This document shows positions 9,414-18,613 of a stretch of DNA of 64,000 bases, in pieces (positions within the stretch are counted from its first letter, which is position 1; every line of letters starts with the position of its first letter). Location of the stretch: the NCBI GenBank assembly GCA_027487575.1, contig JAIYDJ010000087.1, positions 25,396 through 89,395 of the forward strand, written 5' to 3'. Source of the DNA: Rhodobacter sp. (lineage in GTDB: Bacteria; Pseudomonadota; Alphaproteobacteria; Rhodobacterales; Rhodobacteraceae). The position numbers and the translations under genes were made by a program. The notes beneath the pieces were generated by a model. The model searched no databases and had not been told where the DNA came from. It saw nothing but the letters and a program-made list of their open reading frames with translations.

Positions 9414-10118
9414 ATGTCGCCACGACCCGCCCATATCGTGATCGTCGAGGACGAGCCGGTGACGCGCACCGCGCTTGCCGACTATCTCGAATCGTTTGGC
9501 TACCGCGTCTCGGATTTCGACACGGCCGAGAAGGCGGAAAAGCTTCTGGCGCAGGGGACGGTCGACCTGCTGATCGCCGACATAAACCTGGCTGGCAAGG
9601 ACGGGCTGGAGATCACCCGCGAGCAGCGCGCGCGGTCCGAGATCGGCATCATCCTGCTTTCGGGCCGCACCGATGATGTCGACCGCATCGTGGGGCTTGA
9701 ACTGGGGGCCGACGATTATGTCTGCAAACCGTTCAACCGGCGCGAGTTGCTGGCACGGGTCAAGAACCTGTTGCGGCGGACCGCCGCGATGCGCGCCCTG
9801 ACGCGCCGGGTGCTGCATTTCAACGGCTTCACCTTTGATGTCGGGTCACGTCAGGTCACCAATGCCGCCGGAGATCCGATCGTGCTGACGCGCGCCGAAT
9901 ACGAACTGCTGCGGGTTTTCGTGTTCAATCCCGGCACGGTGATGGACCGCGACCGTCTGATCGCGGCGATCACCCATCGGCAGGACGGCACCAACACCCG
10001 CACGATCGACGTTCTGGTGCAACGTCTGCGCTCCAAACTGGGCGATGACCCCAAGGCACCGCGCATCTTCACGACGTCGCACGGCGAGGGCTATGTGTTC
10101 ACTGCGCTGCTTGACTGA
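9414..10118 (+). CDS. torR: TorR-type response regulator
   Basis: A 234-aa OmpR-family response regulator. The receiver domain (about 6-120) has the acidic pair VEDE, phospho-acceptor Asp56 (LLIADINL) and the lysine of VCKPF. A winged-helix DNA-binding domain follows (about 132-230; RTIDVLVQRLRSKLGDD). The closest match by eye is TorR, the TMAO regulator. The strong ribosome site AGGAGG lies about 18 nt before the ATG, further than usual, yet no other in-frame start is available. Its 3' end overlaps the convergent sensor gene by 20 nt, so the two genes are not co-transcribed. Confidence 0.88.
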   Translation: MSPRPAHIVIVEDEPVTRTALADYLESFGYRVSDFDTAEKAEKLLAQGTVDLLIADINLAGKDGLEITREQRARSEIGIILLSGRTDDVDRIVGLELGADDYVCKPFNRRELLARVKNLLRRTAAMRALTRRVLHFNGFTFDVGSRQVTNAAGDPIVLTRAEYELLRVFVFNPGTVMDRDRLIAAITHRQDGTNTRTIDVLVQRLRSKLGDDPKAPRIFTTSHGEGYVFTALLD

Positions 10119-12975
10119 GGCGGGCGTCCAATGTGCCCAAGGCAGCCTCTACCGCCTGACGGGCCTGATCAACGATGTCCGGCAAGCCCTGCAGGCAGCG
10201 GTCAAGCGCCATTGACGCGCCCTGCTGGGCAAGACCCTCGATGCGGTCAAGCCGCGCTGAAAGAGGTGCCAGATCAAAATTGCCGGCGGCACCCTTCATC
10301 TGATGCGCAAGCTGTGCGATGGCCGCGTGGTCCGCAATCTGAACAGCGGCCCCGAGGGCGGCCAGGCCTTTGGGCAGACTGTCCAGAAACATCCGGGCCA
10401 GTGCGGCGGCGCGGTCTGGTCCCAGGTCCTGCGCCAGCGTGAATACGACGTGCCTTTGCGGGACATGATCGCGCAGGGCGGTCTGCAACGCCTCGGGCGA
10501 CAACGGTTTGGCCAGCACCGCCGACATCCCAGCGCCGAGATTCTCCAGAATGTCCGCTTCCTGCACATGGGCCGATATTCCGATGATCGGCAAGGTCGCG
10601 ATCTGCCGGTTTGCGATGACCCGGATCATTCTGGTCGCTGCGGTACCGGAAAGACCCGGCAGGTTGACGTCCATCAGGATCACGTCGAACCCTGAAACCT
10701 GCAGGGCGTCGAGCGCGGCTTCGGCGGTGGCGGCAATCGTCGCGCTGTGGCCCATGTCTTCCAGATAGGTCCTGATCACCATCTGGTTGATTTCATTGTC
10801 TTCGACCGCCAGCACCTGCAACCTGCGCCCCAAGGGATGGGCCGCGGTCCGGGCAGGCTCGGGCGGCAGATCGGCTGCGGTGGCAGGGGAGAACGTGGCC
10901 ACCAGCGTGAATGTGGCCCCCTGCCCGGTGTCGCTTTGAACCGTCAGTCTGGCCCCCATCGCATCGGCAAAGCGCCTGCAGATCGCAAGGCCCAACCCGG
11001 TGCCGCCATATTGCCGCGCGGTGTGCGCATCTTCCTGTTCGAACACCCCGAACACCCGGTCCTGTGCGCCTTTTGAAATGCCCTTGCCACTGTCCTTGAC
11101 GATGAAGGTCAATTGCGGGCCGTCACCGGTAACCCAGACCGTCAGCCGGACGCGCCCCTTGTCGGTGAATTTCACGGCGTTGGAGACAAGGTTGAACAGG
11201 ATCTGACGCAGCTTGCCCATGTCGCCGCGGATCGCCGGGGGCAGATCGGCGGGCAGTTCAAGGTCCAGCACCAGCCCCTTTTCCTGCGCGCTGGGGGTCA
11301 TCAGCACGGCAATGTCGCGCACCAGCGTACCGGGCGAAAAGGCGACTTCCGTCAGACGCGTGGTGCCGGCTTCCACCTTGGAATAGTCGAGGATGTCGTT
11401 CAGGATCGTCATCAGACCTTCGCCCGATGCATGCGCCGCCTGCAACTGGCGCTGCTGACGCGGGGTCAATCCTTCGTGGCCCAGACTGCGCAAGAGGCCC
11501 AGAACGCCGTTCATCGGTGTACGGATTTCGTGGCTCATCATCGCCAGAAACTCGGATTTGGCGCGGTCGGCGGCTTCTGCCCGTTTGCGGGCTTCGGCAT
11601 GGGCGCTGACCTCGCCGCGCAACTGCGTCGTCTGTTCGGCCACCAGCAGTTGCAGTTCCAGCCGGTGACGCTGCAACTCGACAAGGTTCTGATCCCTCTC
11701 GGCGGCAAGGGCGTGGTTTTCGATGCCCTGCAGCCGGAACACCTCGGCCGCCGCTTCCATCCGGGCGATTTCGTCCACGCCCTGCGGCACGATCCGTTCG
11801 ACCGTTTCGCCATTTGCCAGTCGGGTCAAGGTGGCGGACAGCGCCTCCAGCCGGCGTGTGATGTTGCCCCGCACGTAGAACCACACCACCGCCAGTGAAA
11901 TCAGCAACGCCGCAACAGAACCCCATGCATAAAGCTGCTGCGTTGCCCGTATCGCCGCGGTGGCCCCGTCGCCCGCCTGAATGGCGCGGCGGGTGATCAG
12001 ATCGGCCAGCGCCTGCGCCTCGCTGTCCAACCGCCCGACGGCCGTGCTGACCTTGCCTTGCGCCTGCGTGATCAACTGGTTCAGGTCAAGAATGCCGCGT
12101 GTCAGATTGAACATGTCCTCGGCCTCGGGCGGAGGCGCGGAGCTCGGCCGGATCATCTGCAACAACGACAGGGCGCGTTCGGCGCGAATCAGGTCGTTCA
12201 CCGCCAGGATGCGCCGCGTGACGATGTCGATGCGCGCCTCCATCTCGGCCTGAACCTGCGACAGCTCGGCCTGGTCCTGCACCGTCGGAATCCGGTTCAG
12301 CAAAAGCCCAACTTCGGCGATCTGCGACCGCATTTCGGACATCAGGCCCTGCTGGAACAGATCGACCTCGATCAACCGGTCCAGGGAATCAAGCCGTGCT
12401 TCCGTGTCGGGGCCGGTGCTTTCCAGATCATACAGGTTTGAAATCGCGGCCGCCGTGCCCATCTGCGCATTGGCGACCAACGTGTCCGCGATTTCCAGAA
12501 GTTCGGTCAGCGCCGCGAGCCCGGTCCGCAGCCGGGCCGCCTGGGCGGAGGTCGCGATGATGCGGGTCTGCACCAGCCTGTCCAGTTGATTGATGCTGCC
12601 CCGCACATCGGCTTCGGCCTGCTGCAGGCCGTCGGGCGCAAGATTGCCGGTGCCTTCATAGCGGGCCACCCGCGCCGTCAGGGCATCGACCTGCGCAAAA
12701 AGGTAGGCCGCCCGTTCCCGCCGCGCCACTTCGGTGGTGACCGCCGCCAATTCGGGGGCGACGGCCACGATCCGGCTGCTTTCCTGCGTGAAGCCGCGCA
12801 CTTCGGAAATCGCCGGGATCGCCTCGGTGACGACCTTGGCCTGATTGCGCGCCACCTTCTGCAACTCGAACCAGCCCAGCATGCCGGTCACGGTCGGCAA
12901 TCCGGCGATGACCAGAAAGGCCATCAGAAGCATCCCGCCAAGGCTTGCGCGCGACAGGCTGGACTTGTGCGGCAT
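10099..12975 (-). CDS. torS: TorS-type unorthodox hybrid sensor kinase
   Basis: A 958-aa membrane kinase. TM1 lies at about 14-36, followed by a long helical periplasmic sensor (about 37-350), TM2 (about 352-370) and HAMP. The kinase core has His482 (MSHEIRTPMNG) and ATP-binding boxes (NLVSNAVKFTDKG, YGGTGLGLAI). A receiver with Asp769 (ILMDVNLPG) and an HPt domain with His891 (LAHQMKGAAGNF) complete the phosphorelay. This architecture and the periplasmic helices match TorS, which reads the TorT-ligand complex and signals to TorR. It faces torT across 56 bp and converges on torR. Confidence 0.9.
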   Translation of the reverse strand: MPHKSSLSRASLGGMLLMAFLVIAGLPTVTGMLGWFELQKVARNQAKVVTEAIPAISEVRGFTQESSRIVAVAPELAAVTTEVARRERAAYLFAQVDALTARVARYEGTGNLAPDGLQQAEADVRGSINQLDRLVQTRIIATSAQAARLRTGLAALTELLEIADTLVANAQMGTAAAISNLYDLESTGPDTEARLDSLDRLIEVDLFQQGLMSEMRSQIAEVGLLLNRIPTVQDQAELSQVQAEMEARIDIVTRRILAVNDLIRAERALSLLQMIRPSSAPPPEAEDMFNLTRGILDLNQLITQAQGKVSTAVGRLDSEAQALADLITRRAIQAGDGATAAIRATQQLYAWGSVAALLISLAVVWFYVRGNITRRLEALSATLTRLANGETVERIVPQGVDEIARMEAAAEVFRLQGIENHALAAERDQNLVELQRHRLELQLLVAEQTTQLRGEVSAHAEARKRAEAADRAKSEFLAMMSHEIRTPMNGVLGLLRSLGHEGLTPRQQRQLQAAHASGEGLMTILNDILDYSKVEAGTTRLTEVAFSPGTLVRDIAVLMTPSAQEKGLVLDLELPADLPPAIRGDMGKLRQILFNLVSNAVKFTDKGRVRLTVWVTGDGPQLTFIVKDSGKGISKGAQDRVFGVFEQEDAHTARQYGGTGLGLAICRRFADAMGARLTVQSDTGQGATFTLVATFSPATAADLPPEPARTAAHPLGRRLQVLAVEDNEINQMVIRTYLEDMGHSATIAATAEAALDALQVSGFDVILMDVNLPGLSGTAATRMIRVIANRQIATLPIIGISAHVQEADILENLGAGMSAVLAKPLSPEALQTALRDHVPQRHVVFTLAQDLGPDRAAALARMFLDSLPKGLAALGAAVQIADHAAIAQLAHQMKGAAGNFDLAPLSARLDRIEGLAQQGASMALDRCLQGLPDIVDQARQAVEAALGTLDARLSQAAQ

Positions 12976-13031
12976 CTTTCATGCACCCTGCATCTGAATG
13001 GCCCGAGAATACCGAGGACGCGAGGAAACAC

Positions 13032-14102
13032 ATGCATTTTCTGCGGCCCTTCGTCGTTGCCGGGCTGATCGCGCTTTTCGGGCACGGTGCCAGTACCGAT
13101 GCCGGGGCCGAAACCTGGGACTTGCAGGTGCCCACCGTGCCCTTCGACGACGACAGCCCGACCGAGGCTGTGGCCTACCAACCGCTGGAGCATGCCGCGC
13201 GGCCCTGGCGGCTGTGCGTCATCTATCCGCATCTGAAGGACGCCTATTGGCTCAGCGTCAATTTCGGCATGGTCGAAGAGGCCAACCGGCTTGGCGTGTC
13301 GTTCGACCTGTACGAGGCGGGCGGCTATCCCAACCTCGCCCGCCAGATCGAACAGGTGAAGGCCTGCGGGAAGCGGCAGATGGATGCGCTGATCCTCGGG
13401 CCGGTTTCCTACGAGGGTCTGACGCCAAGCGTGGTCGCGATATCCCGCCAGATGCCCGTCATCGCCGCCGTCAACGACATGGCGGACGCGGGTGTGACTG
13501 CCAAAGCCAGTGTCGCGTGGCGCGAGATGGGGGCCGCGGCGGGTCGCGCGATTGCGCTGCGCCATCCCAGGGGCAGCCCCCCGGTGCGCCTGGCCTGGTT
13601 TCCCGGACCGAAGGGCGCAGGCTGGGTGCAGTTCGTGGAACGCGGGTTTCAAGAGGCCATGGCCCAGAGTTCGGCAGAAATCGTCGCGACCCGCTTTGGC
13701 GACACCGGGCTGGAACAGCAGGTGCTTCTGGTCGAGGACGTGCTGGATACGTTGCCGGACATCGACTATCTGGTCGGCAGCGGGCCGATGGCAGAGGCGG
13801 CGGTGTCCGTTCTGCGGGCGCGCGGGCTGACGGACAGGGTCGGCATCGTGTCGACCTATGTCAGCCACGGCGTCCACCGCGGGATCAAGCGCGGTCGCAT
13901 TCTGGCCGCGCCGACCGACTTTGCGGTCCTGCAAGGCAGGCTTGCGGTGGAACTTGCGGTGCGTGCGATCGAGGGCAAGCTGACCATTCCACACGCCGGG
14001 CCAAGGATCGTCACGCTGACGCTTCAGAACATCGACACCATCGGCACGGCCGAATCCCTTGCGCCCGCGTCCTTCGTGCCGGTGTTCAAGGTCGTGAACT
14101 GA
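13032..14102 (+). CDS. torT: TorT-type periplasmic sensor protein
   Basis: A 356-aa type I periplasmic binding protein with a signal peptide (about residues 1-26, ending DAGAE). Features of the TorT/LacI-like fold include YPHLKDAYWLSVNFGMVEEA and VKACGKRQMDALILGPVS. TorT binds TMAO and docks on the TorS periplasmic domain. ATG 13032 is chosen because GAGGAAA stands just upstream and it begins a proper signal peptide; an earlier in-frame start would overlap torS. No TMAO reductase gene (torA, dorA) is in the window, so the target of this sensor must be elsewhere or be the neighbouring importer. Confidence 0.87.
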   Translation: MHFLRPFVVAGLIALFGHGASTDAGAETWDLQVPTVPFDDDSPTEAVAYQPLEHAARPWRLCVIYPHLKDAYWLSVNFGMVEEANRLGVSFDLYEAGGYPNLARQIEQVKACGKRQMDALILGPVSYEGLTPSVVAISRQMPVIAAVNDMADAGVTAKASVAWREMGAAAGRAIALRHPRGSPPVRLAWFPGPKGAGWVQFVERGFQEAMAQSSAEIVATRFGDTGLEQQVLLVEDVLDTLPDIDYLVGSGPMAEAAVSVLRARGLTDRVGIVSTYVSHGVHRGIKRGRILAAPTDFAVLQGRLAVELAVRAIEGKLTIPHAGPRIVTLTLQNIDTIGTAESLAPASFVPVFKVVN

Positions 14103-14136
14103 ACGCGCGGCCCCGGACGGCCTGCGGACCACCCCT

Positions 14137-15324
14137 TCACGCGTGGCGGGTTGCCGGATGCGACAGGGCACGCACGACGCCACGCAATTCGGCCAGACCG
14201 CGCAGCCGCCCGATCAGCGGATAGCCCGGCACCGTACCGCGTCCGATGTCCGAAAGGATCTCGTGTCCGTGGTCCGGCCGGAAGGGGATCACCGCATCGG
14301 CGCGGCCTGTCGCGCTGCGCCGCGCCTCTTCGGCCAGCAGAGCAGCGATCAGCGCGACCATGTCGGTGTCGCCATCAAGGTGTGCGGCCTCCTCGAAACT
14401 GCCGTCGGGATCGCGCCGGACGTTGCGCAGATGGGCAAAGTGGATGCGCGAGGCCGTGGCCCGCGCGATGGCGGGCACATCATTGGCCGGATTGGCCCCA
14501 AGCGACCCCGAACACAGCGTGATCCCGTTGGCCGGGCTGTCCACCGCCGACAGCACCCAGTCCAGATCGGCTGCGCTCGACACGATGCGCGGCAGACCCA
14601 GGATGTCGCGGGGCGGATCGTCGGGATGCACGCAAAGCCGCATGCCAAGGTCTTCGGCAGCGGGAACGACTTCCTGCAGGAACCGCCGGTAGTTGGCTCG
14701 CAGCGCATCGCGGTTGATCCCCTCATAGCCTTTCAGCGCACGGCGCAGCCCCGGAACGTCATATCGGTCGAATGCGCCGGGAAGGCCTGCCATGATCGCG
14801 GCCAGCAGCGCCGCGCGTTCGGCCTCGGTCGCCTGTTGATGCCAGATCGCGGCGGCCTGCAGCGCCTGGGGCGAATAGTCAGCCTCGGCCTCTGCCCGGC
14901 CCAGCATGAAAAGCTCGAACGCCGCCATGCGGGGCGCGGAAAACCGCAGGCAGGTGCCGCCGCGCGCGACGGGGGCGGCCAGATCGGTCCGCGTCCAGTC
15001 CAGAAGCGGCATGAAATTGTAGCAGATCGTGTGGATGCCGTTTGCCGCAAGGTTTGCCATGCTTTGGCGGTAGTTGGCGAACAGGGGCGCAAGATCGCCC
15101 TCGCCGCGCTTGATGCGTTCGTGGATCGGCAGACTTTCGACGACGACCCAATGAAAGCCCGCCGCCTCGATCCGGGCCTTTCGCGCGGCGATGTCAGGTT
15201 CAGGCCAGACCTCGCCGTAGGGGATTTCGTGCAAGGCGGTCACGATGCCGGTTGCACCGGTCTGGGCGATTTCGGGCAGGGTGATGCGGTCAAGGTCGCC
15301 GTACCAGCGCCAGCTTTCGATCAT
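14137..15324 (-). CDS. uxuA: D-mannonate dehydratase UxuA
   Basis: A 395-aa TIM-barrel enzyme converting D-mannonate to 2-keto-3-deoxygluconate (KDG). Family segments are WRWYGDLDRITLPEIAQTGA at the start, LCVHPDDPP in the middle, ITLCSGSLGANPAND and FAHLRNV toward the end; the His and Cys residues there bind the metal. It overlaps the stop of uxuB (ATGA, 15321-15324) and is the last gene of the minus-strand uronate operon. It meets torT tail to tail with 34 nt between. Confidence 0.94.
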   Translation of the reverse strand: MIESWRWYGDLDRITLPEIAQTGATGIVTALHEIPYGEVWPEPDIAARKARIEAAGFHWVVVESLPIHERIKRGEGDLAPLFANYRQSMANLAANGIHTICYNFMPLLDWTRTDLAAPVARGGTCLRFSAPRMAAFELFMLGRAEAEADYSPQALQAAAIWHQQATEAERAALLAAIMAGLPGAFDRYDVPGLRRALKGYEGINRDALRANYRRFLQEVVPAAEDLGMRLCVHPDDPPRDILGLPRIVSSAADLDWVLSAVDSPANGITLCSGSLGANPANDVPAIARATASRIHFAHLRNVRRDPDGSFEEAAHLDGDTDMVALIAALLAEEARRSATGRADAVIPFRPDHGHEILSDIGRGTVPGYPLIGRLRGLAELRGVVRALSHPATRHA

Positions 15325-16766
15325 GTCATCTCACTCACGGCGCGGCGGGCGCCTTTGGCTTGCAGGGTAAGGAATGCTTGGGTCACGCCCGGAGCGATGG
15401 CCGAGGCGAGGGATTGCGGAAAGACCTCGCGCACCGACAGCAAGGCCGCAACCCGCGTTTCGGGCGGGCCGTTCGACAGGTCACGAAGGCGGGCGGCCAA
15501 CGGGTCGCGCACGTCGATCGGCTTGCCCTGTTCATCGGTGCCGCCGACGTAGGCCATCCAGGCCGCAATCGCCAGCATCAGGCCGGGGCTGGATCGCCCG
15601 GCCGCAAGGTTCGCCTCCAGCGTGCCCAGTATCCGCTGGGGCAGTTTCTGGCTGCCGTCCATCGCGATCTGCCAGGTGCGGTGCCGGATGGCGGGGTTGG
15701 CAAAGCGGTCTTCCAGCGCTGCGGCATAGGCGGACAGGTCGATACCCGGCGGGGGGGTCAGAGCGGGGATGATCTCTTGCGCCCAAAGCCGCCGCACCAG
15801 TGCGCGGTAAGCCGGGTCGGCCATGCAATCGGCAATCGTCTGATGCCCGCCGAGGTAGCCCAGATAGGCCAGCGACGAATGGGTGCCGTTCAGCATCCGA
15901 AGCTTCATCAACTCGAACGGGGCTACATCCTGCACCATCTGCGCCCCCACGGCCCCCAGATCGGGGCGCTGGCCGCCGACGAAATCATCCTCGATCACCC
16001 ATTGGCGGAATGGTTCGTGCACCACGGGTGCCGCATCATGTTGGCCGGTCAGGGCACTGGCGCGGGCCAGATCTTCGGGCGTGGTGGCGGGCACGATGCG
16101 GTCCACCATCGTCGCGGGAAAACGGCCATGCGTGTCGATCCAGTCGGCCAGCGCGGGGTCTATCCGCCGGGCAAGGTCCAGCACCAGACCGCGCAGCAAA
16201 GGACCGTTTCCCGGCAGGTTGTCGCAGGTCAGAACGGTAAAGGGCAAAAGCCCGGCCGCGCGACGCCGCTGCAGCGCGCGGACCAGATACCCCGGGGCCG
16301 AGACGGGCAGCGGATGCGCCAGATCATGGCGGATGTCGGGATGGTCAAGGTTCAGCCGCCCGGTGGCCGGTTCGTGGCAGTAGCCCTTTTCCGTCACCGT
16401 CAGCGACACGATCCGCACGGCAGCATCGGCCATCGCGTCCAGCACCGCCTGCGGGTCTTCGGGGGCAACCAGAACGCGCTGCACCGCGTCGATGACCCGC
16501 GCCTTTGGACCCTCGGGGGCCAGTTCCAGCGCGGTATACATGCCGCCCTGCGGCGCCAGCGCATCCCGGATGCCGGGGTTGCGCAAACTCACGCCTAGAA
16601 TGCCCCAGTCCCCGCCCGAGGCGGCCATCGCATCGGCGACATAGATAGCACCGTGGGCCCGGAAGAAAGCCCCGAGGCCCAGATGCACGATGCCGATCCC
16701 GGGAAGCGGTCCGGGCGTGCGGGTCAGGCGGGGGGGATCAGCGCGCAAGCCAGCCCCCGTCGACAT
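15321..16766 (-). CDS. uxuB: Fructuronate reductase / mannitol dehydrogenase family protein UxuB
   Basis: A 481-aa NAD-dependent polyol dehydrogenase of the mannitol dehydrogenase family. The N-terminal nucleotide-binding part reads GIVHLGLGAFFRAH. The catalytic helix with Lys, Asn and His is in MKLRMLNGTHSSLAYLG. In this operon the fitting reaction is D-fructuronate to D-mannonate, between UxaC and UxuA; other polyols are possible for the family. The ATG at 16766 lies within the last codons of kduD (29-nt overlap). A TTG at 16748 is the only close alternative. Confidence 0.9.
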   Translation of the reverse strand: MSTGAGLRADPPRLTRTPGPLPGIGIVHLGLGAFFRAHGAIYVADAMAASGGDWGILGVSLRNPGIRDALAPQGGMYTALELAPEGPKARVIDAVQRVLVAPEDPQAVLDAMADAAVRIVSLTVTEKGYCHEPATGRLNLDHPDIRHDLAHPLPVSAPGYLVRALQRRRAAGLLPFTVLTCDNLPGNGPLLRGLVLDLARRIDPALADWIDTHGRFPATMVDRIVPATTPEDLARASALTGQHDAAPVVHEPFRQWVIEDDFVGGQRPDLGAVGAQMVQDVAPFELMKLRMLNGTHSSLAYLGYLGGHQTIADCMADPAYRALVRRLWAQEIIPALTPPPGIDLSAYAAALEDRFANPAIRHRTWQIAMDGSQKLPQRILGTLEANLAAGRSSPGLMLAIAAWMAYVGGTDEQGKPIDVRDPLAARLRDLSNGPPETRVAALLSVREVFPQSLASAIAPGVTQAFLTLQAKGARRAVSEMT

Positions 16767-17466
16767 TCAGGATCGCGCCATGGATGTAGGCGGCGGCGGG
16801 GGAGGCGAGAAAGACAGCCGTCCCGGCGATGTCTTCGGGGCGACCCCACCGCCCGGCCGGGATGCGGGCAAGGATGGCCTCGCTCCGGTCGGGATCGGCG
16901 CGCAGGGCTTCGGTGTTGTTCGTCTCGATATAGCCCGGTGCGATGGCGTTCACATTGATGCCCATCGCAGCCCATTCGTTGGCCAGAATCTTGGTCAGCC
17001 CCGCGACGCCATGCTTGGCCGCCGTGTAGGACGGCACCCTGATGCCCCCCTGCAACGCCAGAAGAGAGGCGATGTTGACAACTGCGCCGGGGGCTTTGCG
17101 CTGCGCCAGGGCCTTGGCGAAAGCCTGCGCGGTGAAGAAGACGGCCTTGAGGTTGACGTCCATCACCGCGTCCCAATCGGCTTCGGTGAAGTCCAGACTG
17201 TCGGCGCGGCGGATCGTGCCTGCATTGTTGATCAGGATGTCATAGTCAGCGCCCGCAAAGGTATCGCGGGCGGCCATCGGATCGGTGAAGTCCAGCCGGA
17301 TCGCGCTGGCACCGGGAATCAGGGCCAGCGTTTCGGCGCAGTCGCGGCGTGCGGCCAGGGTGACCCGCGCCCCCGCCTGTGCCAGCGCCACGGCGATGGC
17401 CTGACCGATGCCGGTATTCGCGCCCGTCACCAGAGCGTGGCGGCCCTGCAGCGAGAAGGGGTTCAC
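16738..17466 (-). CDS. kduD: 2-dehydro-3-deoxy-D-gluconate 5-dehydrogenase KduD
   Basis: A 242-aa short-chain dehydrogenase. The cofactor motif TGANTGIG (14-21), NNAG (80-83) and catalytic Ser134, Tyr147 and Lys151 (YTAAK) are all present. KduD reduces 2,5-diketo-3-deoxygluconate to KDG, the step after KduI, which lies directly upstream. Translation starts at a GTG that overlaps the kduI stop (GTGA). Without the kduI neighbour it could be called a gluconate 5-dehydrogenase; the context makes KduD the better call. Confidence 0.9.
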   Translation of the reverse strand: MNPFSLQGRHALVTGANTGIGQAIAVALAQAGARVTLAARRDCAETLALIPGASAIRLDFTDPMAARDTFAGADYDILINNAGTIRRADSLDFTEADWDAVMDVNLKAVFFTAQAFAKALAQRKAPGAVVNIASLLALQGGIRVPSYTAAKHGVAGLTKILANEWAAMGINVNAIAPGYIETNNTEALRADPDRSEAILARIPAGRWGRPEDIAGTAVFLASPAAAYIHGAILNVDGGWLAR

Positions 17467-18290
17467 CGCAGGTCCCCCATTCCCACGATTTCGACGTCCT
17501 TGTAATCGACGTTGTCACCGGCCATCGCCCAAACGAAGGTATAGCGGCCGGTCCCGGCCCCGCAGTGGATCGACCAAGGTGGCGAGAGCACGGCCTCTTC
17601 GTTGGCGATGACAAGGTGGCGGGTCTCCTGCGGCTCTCCCATCATGTGGAACACGCGGGCATCGGGGGCGAGGTCGAAGTAGAAATACGCCTCCATCCGG
17701 CGGTCGTGCAGGTGGGCGGGCATGGTGTTCCAGACCGAGCCGCCGTGAAACCGCGTGTAGCCCAGGACCAGTTGGCAGCTTTCCATCACCTCGGGGTGGA
17801 TGAACTGAAAGATCGTGCGGTGGTTGGCGCTTTCCGCCGCACCGGTGGTGAAGGACTTTGCATCCCCGATCCGGACCAGCCGTGCGGGCAGGCTTGCATG
17901 GGCGGGGGCGGAGGTAATGTAGAACCGGGCATCCTTGCCGGTGAAGGTCACGGGTCCAAGACCCCGGCCCAGGTACAGGACATCGCCCTTTTCCATCCGG
18001 TACTGGTGATCCGCAATCGAGACGGTGCCCGAACCCCCGACGCTAACGATCCCCATTTCCCGACGGTCGAGGATCGAGCGCGTCCCGCATTCCCTGACCT
18101 CATCCAGAACAAGCGCCCCTTTGGCCGGGGCTGCGCCGCCGACGATCATCCGGTCGTAGTGGCTGTAGATCAGGCGGATTTCGCCGGGGGCGAACAGTCC
18201 TTCGCCCAGAAAGGATGCGCGCAGGGCGGCGGTGTCCATGGCCTTCGCCTCGGTTGGCGAGATGGCAGGGCGGGTTGTGACAGTCAGCAT
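17463..18290 (-). CDS. kduI: 5-keto-4-deoxyuronate isomerase KduI
   Basis: A 275-aa cupin-fold isomerase that turns 5-keto-4-deoxyuronate into 2,5-diketo-3-deoxygluconate. The zinc ligands match KduI: His193, His195 and Glu200 in HLHDRRMEAY, plus His242 in SIHCG. Length is normal. This enzyme acts on the unsaturated monomer released by polysaccharide lyases, so the cell uses pectin-like or other uronate polymers. It is coupled to kduD downstream and 12 nt from kdgF upstream. Confidence 0.95.
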   Translation of the reverse strand: MLTVTTRPAISPTEAKAMDTAALRASFLGEGLFAPGEIRLIYSHYDRMIVGGAAPAKGALVLDEVRECGTRSILDRREMGIVSVGGSGTVSIADHQYRMEKGDVLYLGRGLGPVTFTGKDARFYITSAPAHASLPARLVRIGDAKSFTTGAAESANHRTIFQFIHPEVMESCQLVLGYTRFHGGSVWNTMPAHLHDRRMEAYFYFDLAPDARVFHMMGEPQETRHLVIANEEAVLSPPWSIHCGAGTGRYTFVWAMAGDNVDYKDVEIVGMGDLR

Positions 18291-18302
18291 GGGCGGGCCT
18301 TT

Positions 18303-18608
18303 CTAGAGAAAATCGTCGCGGCGTGGGGTGAAGCTGTCGATCAGCAGACCGGCCTCAAGGCAGCGGCAACCGTGGACGGCCCCGCCGGGGATGACGAAAC
18401 TGTCGCCGGGTCCGACATCGGTTTCAACGCCGGCGACGGTGAAGGCAAACCGGCCGGCGGCGACATAGGTGGCCTGCACATGGGGGTGGCTGTGCAGCGC
18501 CCCCTCGCCTCCCGTTGCAAACCGGAAGGCGACGACCATCAGGTCGGGATGATCGGCCAGCACCTGACGGGTCACTCCGGGGCCGGTCGTGATGACGGGA
18601 TGGGGCAT
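18303..18608 (-). CDS. kdgF: KdgF-like cupin, unsaturated uronate opening
   Basis: A 101-aa single-domain cupin. Metal-binding residues are seen in the first cupin motif (LHSHPHVQATYV) and the second (PGDSFVIPGGAVHG). KdgF speeds the linearisation of 4,5-unsaturated galacturonate to the KduI substrate. The small size, the place directly before kduI and the lyase-type pathway context fit this role. The ATG at 18608 is 5 nt after the TRAP permease stop, so the gene is within the operon. A generic cupin function cannot be excluded by sequence alone. Confidence 0.82.
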   Translation of the reverse strand: MPHPVITTGPGVTRQVLADHPDLMVVAFRFATGGEGALHSHPHVQATYVAAGRFAFTVAGVETDVGPGDSFVIPGGAVHGCRCLEAGLLIDSFTPRRDDFL

Positions 18609-18613
18609 CGCGG

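Noticed and set aside
12945..13031. Earlier in-frame start for torT
   Set aside because: It would overlap the torS start on the other strand and spoil the signal peptide that begins at 13032.
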